Of a stretch of DNA of 64,000 bases, positions 11,401-24,200 are shown one piece after another. The DNA lies in assembly GCF_017562075.2 (NCBI RefSeq), contig NC_054082.1, positions 54,183,681 through 54,247,680 on the forward strand, in the 5' to 3' direction. The notes under the pieces were generated by a model, which made no database searches, was not told where the DNA came from, and saw only the letters and a list, made by a program, of their open reading frames with translations. The first letter of the stretch is position 1; the number at the start of each line of letters is the position of its first letter. The stretch comes from Anopheles merus. Its lineage: Eukaryota > Arthropoda > Insecta > Diptera > Culicidae. Both the position numbers and the translations under genes were made by a program.

Positions 11401-14400
11401 GCGTTCAAGCCTCATGTGGACCGTGTCCCCCTCCCATTAGCAAGTACTTTTGACTATCCGGCTACGTGGTATCATACTAAATAAGTTTCCGAAAGCCTGT
11501 ACAGTCTATTTTCGAGTTACGCGGTTCTCGACTTACGCGGATTCGGTGATACGCGGTTTTCTTAATTTTACAGATCAAATGTCAAATGTCGCATGCAGTG
11601 TAAATTGCATTTTTGCTAATAAATTTAAACCACGTAAAAGCCAAAACTATCTGAATGTTCTGCACGAATCGTATCGAATAAATGGCGGAGTGTATCAAAG
11701 TACTAAATTTAAGTCAAAATACCGAGTAATCAATTGTATTTTGGCCGCAATCCGCGACATTCGACTTACGCTGATATTCGAGTTACGTGGATTCCCCGGG
11801 AACGCACAAACCGCGCAACTCGGGAACACACTGTATATAGACTGGGATTGACAACGTAGGCCGTTACGCCAAATAGAAAAAGAAGTTCCTGTTGGTTAAT
11901 GTAGTTAACATATATCCCAGAGCTACGGTTTAACACGTCGTCACCGCTGGACACTGTCTTGTATCGGTTGGTAGCTTATGATGTTCGATATGCATTATGG
12001 ATGTTTTAAAAGGTTAACAAGATGCAACAACGACAAATCACCGCACTGTGGCAGATCATTCATTACTGGATCATTGCACCGGTCAGCGTTTCTCGTTGCA
12101 TGCTAACCCCCAAAACACGTTGATCGTGCTCAGCAGCAGTTTAAATAATCATTGCTCTCACTCTCACAGAGCTATATGCTGTTGTTGGTAATGTAAAGAC
12201 AAAAATGCACCAATGTCTTTGCTGTGCACAAAGTTCTGATCGAGGTCACGGGTAGTTTGCTCATCTCCGAGCAACGGGGCCAAAGTAGACCCCTCCCGGC
12301 TCGCAAGTCCCACTAGCTGATGGCTTATTGTTTCGCACTGGGGTTGTTACCACTGACCCGGGTCTGAATGGAGACGATTTAACTGATTCCGCGCCGCTGT
12401 GCAGCAGGAGACACATGCTCACGGCCCCAGCGCGTGTTGTTGCGCTCTCGGAAGAGCACTCGTCGCATAATCGTATTCGCGACGCAAATGCAAACTGACG
12501 ATGATTTACGGCGAGAATTGGCTTGAATTTCATTAGTTTTAATGCAATGTCCGTGAATTATTCACACGGCCAGAAGGAGGGAGTAAGCCACGCCGTCAAA
12601 GGAAGACACGCGGCTCGAACGATGCTGGACAACCGGTGTCGTGTGTCGACTGTGTATTTGTTTTTTTTTTCTCGTAGAAGCTGCTTTATCCATTGTTTTT
12701 ATTCTCAAAGTTTGGACTGTTGGAAGTGGAAAGGATCACGAAGATAGACAGCCATGGACGAGAATGGCCTGATTTTGTGAAACAAAACAAATGAATGGAC
12801 CATTTGCCGCACAACTAGCTCGTCTGGGAATGCAATCAAAAGCTGCACACTGGAGTATTTTATCAGCGCAGAAGAAAACCGGCAGCTTGACTACCATGCA
12901 AGACGCGTGAGCATCATCCTTGAATTGTATCCAAATTCAGCGGAAAAGGATGGGGTGTTGTAAACTCTAAGTTTCCATGTCGATTTGAATTAGCTCACTT
13001 GACGACTTCATGAGGAACTTGCTTGCCCGAGTCGTTTAGATGTGTACCGCAAAACGGGCATTGAATTTCCAACCACAAAGCACACCGCCGACAAGCGAAC
13101 GTACTATCGTTTGGTTGGCAATGAAAATGGACAGATATTTTCCCACGATAACTGACTGTGCTGGGTTTTTGTTTCTTCGTAGGCCTTGTTACGTCATTTT
13201 ACGGATGACTAGAAATTTACTATTGGCATTGCTAATTCGATTCCCTTGAACTAATCTTGCAAAGGGGAGCATTTTCTGTTCTATTCTGTTTAGAACATTT
13301 CTAGCGAAATAGGCTGACGTTCGAAAGATAAATATGTACGCCCGATGGATGTGAACTTTTCTACTCGGAGTAAACGAACATGAGTTTTCTTTCTGAATTT
13401 CATTTTTTTTGCTTGCGTGAGGATAAACGTAACAAAACTTAGCGCGCAAAGGCACGGCGGCGAACTGAAAAGGTTACTTAAAAGCGCTGGATCATGCATT
13501 AATCAGCAACTTACTTTGTCGGACGTGTGACATTACCAACTCACTTTCTACCAACAACAGCTGACCGTTGATGTATATTTTTCGTTTTCTTCGAAAACAA
13601 GCAAATAATGAAACCTTGCCAAACGCAATTCACCTAAAGTTAGTGTTTTGTGCATACTTGCTAAAACGGAATTTGTAAATTTTATAAGAGTTTACTTTTC
13701 TTCAAATGCTTAAAATTTCCACTTGCCCTTAAGATCAGTTTGCAGGTAAAGTAAGGTTTTATGGAAACGACGAATGTACGGCCATTGCTTTTTTTTTCTT
13801 TTCAATTAAGCATACTCAGAATTAAACGTGACCCAGCATCGTTCGCTAATGCACTAAAAATGTACTTTTTCACAGAGAAAATGTTTGCGTTGAGCGGGAA
13901 GAAAAGGAAGAAGACATAACATCGTCCGACAACGACGAGGTATCGGTCAACGGAGGCGCTGCCAGCGGAGGCAGCAGTTTCGGTTTCCATGGTTTCAGCA
14001 CGTTCAACTTGAACGTTCAATCGTGTGCCGAAAAGCAGCACAAATATGTGTGCACCTCGATGTAAGCAAGGATTTGCCTTATTGGACGGACAAACCGGAT
14101 CACTGGTCGGATGGTTTTTTTCACTCTCTCCTTTCTCTCCACAGCAAAAACGTCAACGGTCGAAAGCGCACGGAGAAGCTTACACGCCAATGCTGTCACG
14201 GATACGGTCGACCACGCAATGGACCACCGAACGCGCATTGCCAAAAGCTGGACCTATACTCGATGGAAGAAACGGTCGAGAGGCTCGGCGCGAAGGAGTT
14301 CGTTTCCACGCTTAAGAAGAGCGGTTTGGATGCTACATTGGAGAATGATGTGACACTGTTTGTTGTACCGGACAGTGCCTACACTACCTTTGCCGAGCAA

Positions 14401-17400
14401 ATGTGGGAAAACGTAAGTATGCCGTGGCTGTGCAAGCGGAACTGTTGCAGAACTCTAGCGAAATTGTTCCTCCTCTCTGTTCCCCCGTTGTCACAGAATC
14501 TGGTTGCGTTTGACCCGATGGCACGAGCAAAGCGCGCGATTGACTTCGCTAGCATGACGGCACGGGACATGATCCTGGCGCACACGGTCAACGGAACGTA
14601 TTTCATCGAGGATATTAGCAACGAGCAGCTGCTCAAAACAGATCTGCCCGGAGCGAACATTCGTATCAACATTTATCCCCGGGGACCAATGGCGGCGACG
14701 GTTCGGGATCAGTCGCACGCTGAGCATCCCTACCGCTACACTGCCAACTGTGCGCCACTGCTCAAGCTGAACCGTGTGGCCGATCGGGGCATTGTGCACG
14801 TCGTAGATCGTGTGCTGGTACCGGCTCGCAACACGCTGATGGACATCATTGAGGTACGGGACGATATGACGCTCATGCGCACCTTCCTAGAGATGACCGG
14901 GCTGGACAAGATGCTGCGCGAGCAGGGCGATGACAAGCACTACACCATTTTCGCGCCCAACGACGATGCGTTCCTCAAGCTGGACAAAGACATCCGTCGC
15001 AAACTAAAGGCAGGCAATGGCTGCGCCATGAGTAAGTGTTCAAGATTTCCTGTTTTGTATATTTCTGCAAACGTACATTTTACCATCGCTTGGTATTTTT
15101 CTTACTTTTGCCTCTATGGAAATGGTGTGTTTATTTCTTTTTTTTTTCTTTCTGTGGACGAGCAAACACGAATCGATTGTTTACGGCTCGATGACTAATT
15201 GCAATCGCCGATTGCGCCGGTTCTTACGGTCCCGGGGTACATTTTATGTTACTTCGCGTCATTCACAATTACGGTGCTCATTGTGTGCTGGCGCGAACGT
15301 GACGAGAATGAAGGGGATGCAAATGTTGGAACGTTCTGCCATTATGAAAGACTCCACAAGTTCAAATGAATAACAGAAACCCCCGCATGTTAGAATCTGT
15401 TACAAATGGGCAATTGTTGCCCCTTGCATATATAATTTTACCGGATCTGTGGATATGTAGGTACGATTGTCTCGGCAATCGTAACATTCGTTGCGCTGTT
15501 TATTCCAGAAAGATTAGTCAGATATAAAGTTGAATCAATGTTATGTCAAATTATTAAATTTACTTTTTATTGCTATTGAGGAACGTTTGTGCATCATATG
15601 TAGCATAAATTCAACGGCTAATATTTAGTTCAACTACTGAACGTTTATTGTTGATTTGTTCTAAACCCACAGTCGTAAAATGTATGGAACGATCATTAAA
15701 TCATCCCCCTCCATTTCCTTTTTTTCTACATACGAATGATCGTTTATCATGGTTATGGTTAAACCAACCAGATAACCAACTCCATAAGTGATGATGATAG
15801 TCCTAAGCCAAAATTTACGAAAGTGTTATGTTGAATATGAAGAAGATCATGCTTTGCACAAACCGTTCATTTTATAGAATGCGGGAGTCATGTTTTTATA
15901 CGGTCTTACCCAAAAATAGTTTTATATATGCTAATACCAAAGCAAACCCGCATGTTCTGATCATTATGCACCGTTTGGAAAAAAAGCAAGCAAACATTAC
16001 CGCCAGTATAGCTTTCTCAAGGTCTTTGCATCACATATGTACTATTTTGCATTCAAATTACAATCGATCGTTTCGCACTAAGACCAGGTATGCGTTTGCC
16101 AAAAGTTTGATGGCGTCAATTGATGCCGCGTTAATGGTATCGAATTCCCGATTCGATATCCTAATGCGTTTTGTGATTTGGTTAATGGAATTTTAGGCAT
16201 GATGCTTTAAGCAACTCCATATTTGTTTCCAATCGACAGACATCCTCAAGAACCACATTCTGGATATAACGTTCTGCTCGCTTGCTGCTGTTAACGGCGT
16301 CAAGACGTCGACGTACAACATGCTCAACGAAAAGCTCGAGTTTGAATATGCCATGGTGGGCAAGACGCGTGTCCCATCGGCCGTGGAGGGTGAGCTGAGC
16401 GAGGTCGAAGACGAGGGCAAGAAGACGCAGCGCATCCGCATTAACGGTTTCGCAACGATTGAAGAGAGCGACGTGGTTGCCAGCAATGGTGTTCTGCACG
16501 TGATTGACAGCGTTCTGCCGACGGACAGTGGCATGCCGATTTCAAACACACTGGGCAATCACAATCTAACCGTATTCAAGCAGCTGATCTCCGATGCCGG
16601 ACTCGAGGAGGAGTTTGACGGCATGTCCAACCGTACGTTCTTCATTCCAACCGACCAGGCATTCGAACAGACGGAAACGGGACGGTACTGGATCCGCCAA
16701 TTGAAGGAGCACCCGGAAAGCCTGCGTGGTAACGCTGCACTCAAGGAGTTCCTCGAGTATCACGTGGCAGAACCATTGATTAAGACCTGTGGCCTGGAAG
16801 AGACAACCATACCGACAAAGGCCGGACAAAATGTTCGCATTAACCTATACACTACGGTAGGTGCCGGAACGAGAAACTAGGGCATTGGAGAACGGGGTTT
16901 TAGCTGAATCTTCTCTTTCTCTTTCTGTAGAATCCCGTATTCACGACGGTTATGAATCGTGCCACTGTCAACTGTGCCCGTTTGGTACGTTTCGACGAAG
17001 AAACGTGCGGATCTGTGGTGCACGAAATCGACAAGGTGTTGGATGTGCCTAAGACGGTAAGCGAAAGCGAGTGCAGTTGTCAAAAGACTTCCGCGGAATG
17101 ACGAACGCGCCGCTACTAATGACACATTTGATGGGACTTTTTTTTAGAACTTGATGGAAGCCCTAAGCGCCAATCCGGATTACAGCATGTTCCAGCGTAT
17201 GGTTAGTCTTACCAATCTGACCGAGTTGCTAACGTCTCCCGATTCTGGACTGACGCTGCTGGTTCCGAAGAATGACGTGTTCCTCGAGGTGGACTCGTGG
17301 TATCAGGAAACACTCCAGAACCAGGACGAGCTGGAACGCATCATTCGAGCGCACGTGCTGCCGAACGTGATCTGCTGCACTGGCATCGTACCGTCGGAGT

Positions 17401-17648
17401 GGCCATTTGTACGCACGACCGAAACGATCAGCGGCCATCAGCTGAAGCTTAACCGTAACCGCCGACCCCAGGTACAGAATGCCGGCATTACCAAGTGCGA
17501 TGTTGTAGCCCGTAATGGTATCATTCATGAGATTAACGATGTGATCAATGTGCAGTCGAAGCGCACCAGCAGTACCGGTGCTGGTTCCGGCAATCCGTTC
17601 GAAAGCTTCGGTAGCATTACACGCCCGCTCACTTTCTGGTTTAAGTGA
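6934..17648 (+). CDS. mfas: Midline fasciclin: secreted protein with a Cys-rich module and four FAS1 domains
   Basis: Extracellular or membrane-associated adhesion protein of the TGFBI/periostin/midline fasciclin family. Coding exons: 6934-7022, 8560-8817, 9305-9634 (start uncertain), 13876-14061, 14145-14412, 14497-15031, 16240-16856, 16931-17056 and 17148-17648. All phases match, giving 969 residues. Exon 1 encodes a signal peptide (MERARVRAIGVPFALLLLLA). Exons 2-3 encode a Pro/Asp-rich segment. Exons 4-5 hold an EMI-like cysteine module (CAEKQHKYVC ... RQCCHGYGR). Four FAS1 domains follow, marked by TLFVVPDSAY, YTIFAPNDDAF, RTFFIPTDQAF and LTLLVPKNDVF with their closing motifs IVHVVDRVL, VLHVIDSVL, VVHEIDKVL and IIHEINDVI. 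No transmembrane segment or clear GPI signal is visible; the C-terminus is LTFWFK. Exon 3 is phase 2-2, so skipping it (exon 2 to 13876) also keeps frame, giving 859 residues. Neighbour: convergent with the GalNAc-transferase. Confidence 0.9.
8369..8486. repeat. (CA)n microsatellite in mfas intron 1
   Basis: A nearly pure CA repeat with a few CAAA and CATA interruptions, ending about 75 bp upstream of exon 2. The long Cys-Val and His-Thr open frames across it are artefacts. Confidence 0.97.
9635..13875 (+). other. Large mfas intron, 4.2 kb
   Basis: Bounded by the donor at 9635 (GTAAGT) and the acceptor at 13874-13875 (TTTTTCACAG), both phase 2. Apart from the pogo-like MITE at 11502-11833, I see no gene. 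Open frames inside have no family signature. Alternative exons or enhancers are possible but not visible by eye. Confidence 0.75.
11502..11833. mobile_element. pogo/Tc1-mariner-type MITE, copy 1
   Basis: A 332-bp non-coding element flanked by TA (11500-11501 and 11834-11835). Its diverged terminal inverted repeats start CAGTCTATTTTCGAGTTACG and end in the complement of a related sequence (GCGCAACTCGGGAACACACTG). Subterminal GACTTACGCGGATTCG and ATTCGAGTTACG motifs repeat in both arms. A second copy at 41739-42083 is recognisably homologous along its whole length, which defines both boundaries. It has no transposase and lies inside the large mfas intron. Confidence 0.85.
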
Positions 17649-18217
17649 GAAACGACCTGCTATCTCATGCTTTATATCCCACTTTCTTATTCTCTATGTT
17701 TGTGGGATTGGCCTCACCCCAGGGATTCGGTTTTTAAAAGGCATCAGATGCTTTACTTTTAGCACATCCGGGTGGAATCGTACTCATCCTGAGCAATGCA
17801 ATATCGATTGGTTCGTTAATTATTTGAACGAGTATAGGAGAGCCACGGTGGTGCCGAATTCTGAGAGGCATAGTTTTACAATACTTCTAACATTACTGTA
17901 TTTATACAACGAGAAATAAACAACTCATGGTGTTTAACTGTACAAATACTTGGTGCATATTATTGTGCTGTCCGAACTATAGGTAAATCTATCTAATTTT
18001 AGTGGTAAATAAAGAATAACAAAGAAATAATGATGACATAATTATTTCCTTGCCCCAATAACACCGAGCAATACAATCACAAGCGGAAGAAATCACATTG
18101 TATAAACGAACGGTATGATTTATTCATTTCATTACCTAACTAGAATCTAATGTATGGTAAACTTGAGAGTCTATGTAGAATACAAAAAGTTGCAGTTTCT
18201 TATCATCAGTTCTGTTG
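17649..18217. other. Convergent 3' UTR region of mfas and the GalNAc-transferase
   Basis: Contains an AATAAA at 17915-17920 (plus strand, 270 nt after the mfas stop) and the complement of AATAAA at 18119-18124 (minus strand, about 95 nt after the GalNAc-transferase stop). These are the likely cleavage signals of the two convergent transcripts, which then do not overlap. No gene lies between them. Confidence 0.7.
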
Positions 18218-20421
18218 TCACGAGATTACCAGATCCCAAGTGCTGCGTGGGGAACTAACGCATAGGTCCAGCCCCACAGGTGATCCCTTGCGTATGTCTT
18301 TCACAGTTAAACAGCTGCCCGAAGCAATGTTGTAGATTGGTGTGCCAGACTAAATCGACAAAATAAATATAACAATAAAAATAATAAATAGACATCACTA
18401 CGTATTGAATTAATCGTACTATCTGCGATAAAGGCTTAGTGACTTACGGTTTTACGATGTTTCCATGCCTGATCGCCACCCATTTCGTGGCACTTGTTCA
18501 GCTTGGGCCGTCCCTTCGTTGCACTGGACGGTGCATCCAAGCACAATAGCTGCCCCAATACTAGTTCGGACTTTTCCGTCTCGTACCACGTTTGATGTTT
18601 CACGCGCAAACACGGCTGCAGCACCAAACCAGAGCCCTTCTTCCAGAGGCTCTTCTCGCTGTCCAGCTCGGTCGAGAGGCATAGCGAGCTGTTCGATAGG
18701 CGTATCTGAAAACTAGCTACGTAGTTTCGCTTTCGCGAATGCCATGGTTCAAACTTGGGCTGGGTGGCGTCTCTGGCATCGGAGGACGTTTTCTCGCCCG
18801 GCACACGCAATTGCGGGTAGATGTTGTCCAGATACCATCGAAACGGTTTGCAACCAAGACGTTCACGTAAACGTTGTCGTTCGCTAACGTTTCCATACGG
18901 TACGTGGTGTGCCTGTGGTTGCTGGTCATAGAAGTACCGTATGTAGTCATCCATCCAAACATGCGCTAGGCGCAGTGAATTTCGGATCATCGTATCCTGC
19001 CCGTCGGGAGAACCGTAAGGACGTCGTTTGCGGAACACGTGACCGATGCGGGAGCAAGGCAGTAGCTCAATCGACCCACCACACTGCCAGGCGCGGAAGG
19101 AGATCTCCAGATTTTCGCCACCCCAAACATCCATGCCCATATCGTACTCGCCCAGCTCCTTGAAATACGCTCGGTCGATAGCAAACAGGCCACCGGCCAT
19201 TGTCGGTGAGTTGAACGGGCCGATAAAGTCCGTGTCCTGTTCGAGGCTACCCTTCGGCAGGTTGTCCCACTTGAAGTGTAAACCCCAGTTGAACCCGCCC
19301 CGTACTAACGGACTGGCAGTATACACGAATGTGTCCGAGTTGATGATATCGATTACCGGCATCGCCAAGATGGTACGGTCATGCTTGATACGCGCCAGCA
19401 ACGGCTCGATCCAGTCCACATTCACCTCGATATGGCTGTCGAGAAATATTAGCACCTGGCCGGTTGCATTGCGTGCACCGTATACCCGAGACCGCATCAG
19501 TCCTTCCCGATCGGCGTTCCGCAAGAGGCGCACCTTGTTCGTACCAAGTTGTGCTAGTTCTTTCTCCAACTGCCCACCGACTGTAAGGTCCTCGAAGTCA
19601 CTACAATCGTCCACGAGGATGAGCTCCTTCAGCAGGTACGCTGGAGTCCGTTTGAGCACGGTGTGAATGGAACGTACCAGCGTCTCGAGATGTTCGTTGT
19701 AGAAGCACATGACAACCGATGCGACGGGAAGCACCTTATCGTACACCTGTGCTTGACAGAGCTTATGCCGTGTGTCCGGGATCGGTCGGAACGGTCCCAA
19801 CTTGTTGCTGACTAGCACGTTGAACGCATGCTTCCTGTACCCAATGTCACGGATAAACTGTTCCTCCGAGTTTTGCACCATTCCGAACTCGTCCGTCCCA
19901 TTCGGTTGTATCAGCATCGGTTGTAGCTCGTCGATCAACCGATGGCTTATGCGTCGCTTTTCTTTTTCGTGCATGAATCGGGCGTACTTTTCTTTAAACA
20001 GACTTTTACCTTTTTCCACCCACTTTGAGGACTTCTTCCGTAGCCTTTCGTCCGATGCACCAATCAGACTGTTTTGATTCCTCAACATGAGCTGCCGAGT
20101 GTCTTCTGCCGCGATAGCGGATGTGGGCGCTTTTGCCAATCGCTGCTCACTGCCGCCCGCGCCGTTTGTCGGCGTGTTGTTGAGATTCCAGTACAGGTAT
20201 ATGCTAATGGACCACGTTAATGAGGCGGCCATGACGCCCCACAGGAATGATCTGTTCGTCATCTTGGAGATTCTGGGACTATCAGGAAACGATAGACACA
20301 CGAAACGAAAGGTCAATATTGTATGCAGTTATCAGCAACAGGTGGTGCAATCCGCCTGCACCAAGCAAAACTGCTGAGAACTGTAGGCTTACCTTTTCTT
20401 GCTGTTGATCTTTTCGCTCAT
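18218..20421 (-). CDS. Pgant35A: Polypeptide N-acetylgalactosaminyltransferase (GALNT11 / Pgant35A type)
   Basis: Golgi type II membrane enzyme that transfers GalNAc from UDP-GalNAc to Ser/Thr, starting mucin-type O-glycosylation. Exons 20421-20393, 20278-18448 and 18349-18218 join in phase, giving 663 residues. Exon 1 encodes only MSEKINSKK plus two bases. A signal-anchor follows (SFLWGVMAASLTWSISIYLY, about residues 19-38), then a basic stem. The catalytic domain has VVMCFYNEHLETLVRSIHTV, ILVDDCSDF and the metal-binding DSHIEVN. The Gal/GalNAc-T segment holds SPTMAGGLFAIDR and DVWGGENLEISFRAWQCGG, then HVFRKRRPYGSPDGQDT. The C-terminal ricin-B lectin domain runs from about residue 535. The last exon supplies its third repeat (SGTPIYNIASGSCLTV ... 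DLCVSSPRSTWDLVIS). The catalytic segment resembles GALNT11 and Drosophila Pgant35A. The large exon alone would end prematurely at VSH, so the last exon is needed. Confidence 0.92.
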
Positions 20422-21287
20422 GGCCACATGCTGCTCGGCAGCCGGAACCCAGTTCGCCTAGAAAATTAACATATTACTAATGAGATGCACCAAACTGAAT
20501 CACGGCACTGTTGCAGAGTTGATGTTTTGTATTGTTTTTGCACACTGTATTGACAGGGAAACCTGAATCCTGAACCAGAGTAGGTGGTCTCGTTCGTATG
20601 AGCTTGGCAGTACAGTAGAGTATTTTGTGTAGCTAAAAACCATTCTATTGTATTGTTAAAAATATTTGTATATGGGTGAAAACTCCGTTCGTGAGTCAGT
20701 ATTTAGTGATTTCTTATAGTTTTTTTTATAATATGCTTCTTATCTGAAAAATGAGAACATAATCGCAATGGAAAAGCGTGTAAGCCACCTTGTTTAATGT
20801 ATCTTGACGCTTCCTGGTGGCAAGGTATGTGTAGGAACGAGGTTAATTTTTTGCCAAAATCGGTTTGTCCATCTTGGATGCTATTCGAAAGTAGAAAGCC
20901 CTTGAATATGCAAACATTTGGTATTGCAAGAGGCATAAATACATTTAGTATAAAATTTATAAACCAAATAACAACCTTCTCCCGATGACCAGACCGATTC
21001 ATCATTATAATTACATTCAAATTTTGAATGGGAAAGGGGTATTAGATGTCAAACTATCTGTAACGAGCTTTTGGCACTTTTCAAATCGTTTTACATTACG
21101 ACACCTCGTTCCCACATAGACCTTGGCCCGATACCATCACTCCGATTGAAAGTCATAAAAAGACAAGCCACTCGAACGGGAGTGGGAAAGCGCTTAATCG
21201 GTTCCATTTTTATTTTCTGGTGCAGCTAATCTTTAATTACGTGTACAGATTCTAACGTACGTACGCAAAGGTCTTGAAGAACTCAAA
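20422..21287. promoter_or_regulatory. Divergent intergenic region between the GalNAc-transferase and Xrn1
   Basis: About 870 bp between two head-to-head start codons. It must hold both promoters, but no TATA box stands out. The 105-codon minus-strand open frame at 20703-21020 has no recognisable content. Confidence 0.5.
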
Positions 21288-24200
21288 ATGGGAGTGCCAA
21301 AGTTTTTCCGCTACATGAGCGAACGGTATCCTTGCTTAAGCGAGCTGTTGAGGGAAAACCAGGTAGGCCTCGCGGGAAGCTTGCGTATGTGTGTGGTGGA
21401 GGGGTGCAGTGCACAATAGATGGTGAAATTCTTATCTACCTTTCTCTTGTTGTCTTGTTCCCACCATCTTTTGTTTGTGATGACCAGGTACCCGAATTCG
21501 ACAACTTGTATTTGGATATGAACGGAATCATACACAACTGCTCCCACCCGAACGATGCGGACGTGCACTTTCGGATTTCGGAGGAAATGATTTTTGAAGG
21601 CATCTTTCACTACGTGGAGTATCTGTTCAAACTGATTCGACCGCAGCAAGTGTTCTTCATCGCTGTCGACGGTGTGGCACCGCGCGCTAAAATGAACCAA
21701 CAGCGTGGACGTCGCTTCCGTTCGGCGGCTGAGGCTCAGGAGCTGCTAGAAAAGGCTAAGGCGAAGGGAGAAGAGATCTCTTCCGAAAGCCCGTTTGACA
21801 GCAACTGCATAACACCGGGGACTAGCTTTATGGTGAGGCTGCAGAATGCTTTGCAACACTTCATACAGGTGAAAATAGCGACCGATCGTCTGTGGAAAGC
21901 TTGTACGGTCATCCTCAGTGGTCACGAGGTAAAGTATCCTGCTGTATTTGCTATTTCATGCTTGGTTTGGCAAAGGGGAATTCGAAATTCATCCTATATT
22001 TATTTACTTTCCAGACGCCAGGCGAGGGAGAACACAAAATAATGGAGTACATCAGGCACGCGAAGGCTCAGCCCGGGTTTAACCCAAACACGCGGCACTG
22101 TCTGTATGGCTTGGATGCGGATTTGATCATGCTTGGACTGTGCACACACGAGCGCTACTTCTCGCTCCTAAGGGAGGAAGTCAAATTTGGCAAAAATGAC
22201 AAAAAAACGTCAAATTTAAAAGAGATCCGGTTCTACTTGCTTCATCTGACGCTACTTAGTGAATATCTTGAACTGGAATTTGCCAGCGTTCGCGATCGGC
22301 TGCGGTTCCCGTTCGACATTCACAAGCTCATCGACGACTGGATACTGCTGGTGTATTTGGTGGGGAATGATTTTATTCCTCACATGCCACACCTGCACAT
22401 CAACGAAAATGCGCTTCCAATACTGTATGAAGCTTACATGGACGTATTGCCGAACATGGATGGCTACATAAACGAGGCTGGCATATTGAACTTACCTCGG
22501 CTGCAAATGCTTATGAGACGGCTTGCTAATTTCGATCGGGATATGTTTCTCGATCGTTACACCGACCTAAAGTATTTGGAGGGAAAGTGCGGCAAAAATA
22601 ACGTATGTGCATCACGGACCCTTTTCAATATCGGGGATGGATTGATGTTTTTAATTATATATTATTTTTCTGCGGCCTTTTTGTAGTTGGATGCTTTTGA
22701 CGTCGACGCGAATGAGATAATCGGGGCGAGCGAGATGGACAAGGACTTGATGGCACTGATTATGTCATCGGAAATGCTGGACTCCGAGGGAGAAGACAAT
22801 GCAGCACCGGTGACGCTGGGGGACATCGAAAATGACCCTGAATTATTTGAACAAGAATTTAAGAACTACAAACGAAACTACTACATGAGCAAGATGGGAT
22901 ACGCGGATTTCACTGAGTATGTTGTGTTGTGTAGCAGGCCACTGCTCAGTACCGGCGTGCAGTATTAATCCATCCCGTCCTTTTGTTTCCAAACTTATAG
23001 GGAGGTGCGGGCAGAGCAGGCCGAATGCTACATTCGAGCCTTACAATGGACGCTCCATTACTATTACCGAGGCGTGGTATCATGGTCATGGTACTATCCT
23101 CATCATTATGCTCCGTTCATTAGTGATGTCGACAATTTCGCACATCTCAAGCTAGACTATGAGCTGGCGAGACCGTTTTTGCCGTTCCAGCAGTTGCTCA
23201 GTGTGCTGCCTGCAGCCAGCAAACAACATTTGCCGTCCGCGTACCACCAACTGATGACCGATCCCGACAGCTCGGTGTATGACTTTTACCCGGTCAATTT
23301 CGCGACAGATTTGAACGGCAAGCAGCAAGCGTGGGAAGCGGTCGTACTGATTCCATTCATCGATGAAAAGCGTCTGCTTAAGGCGATGGGTCCGTGTGAT
23401 GCGTTCTTGACGGACGAGGAAAAGCAGCGGAACGTGCATGGACCCATGTTGAAGTATCAGTACGATACCAAGCAGCATGCACCGCTGGAGGCAAAGTATG
23501 GATTTGATCGCGTTGACGAGCTGCATGTGAAATGTAGCGAAATATGGCGAGACGATCTGCGCGTTGCAGAAAACAGACTAGTTTTAGGACCATCGCAGGG
23601 CGCAGTGCTGCACGGGTATGCGAAAGGATTTCCCACCTTTGCACATTTGCCGTATCATGTGAGTAGCGTAAAGGTGTGAGTACATCGAATCAGACTGAAT
23701 TGTAATCATTACTGCTCTTATATCCAGGGCGAGTTGAAGGAATTACGGGTAAAGATTTTTAACTTTGCCAGTAAAAATGAAAGCATGGTTGTTGTGCTAG
23801 ATACGCCCGACGGACAACCATCAGACACTGCCGAGCTGGCAAAAGAGCTCCTAGGAAAGGTGGTACACGTTAGTTGGCCACACCTCATGGAAGCCATTGT
23901 GGTACGGGTGTCAGATCGATCTAAGACGTACGAACGTAACAGCGAGCCGTTGCAGACTGACGAACGATCATTCAACATGTGGTGCAGATCGATTATTGAG
24001 CAGTAAGTGTAAATTGCAAAGTGCGCACACACGCAGTATGCCGATTTTGTCATAAAATTCTATGTTTCTACAGCAACAACAACCGACTCGCTATAAACGT
24101 GGGCACGATTAAACAGTTAGTGCACGTAAGGATCGCTGTAGGCACGGAGTATGTGCTAAAGGACAATGGTTTCGTGTTGAAGAAACTGTGGAACACCATC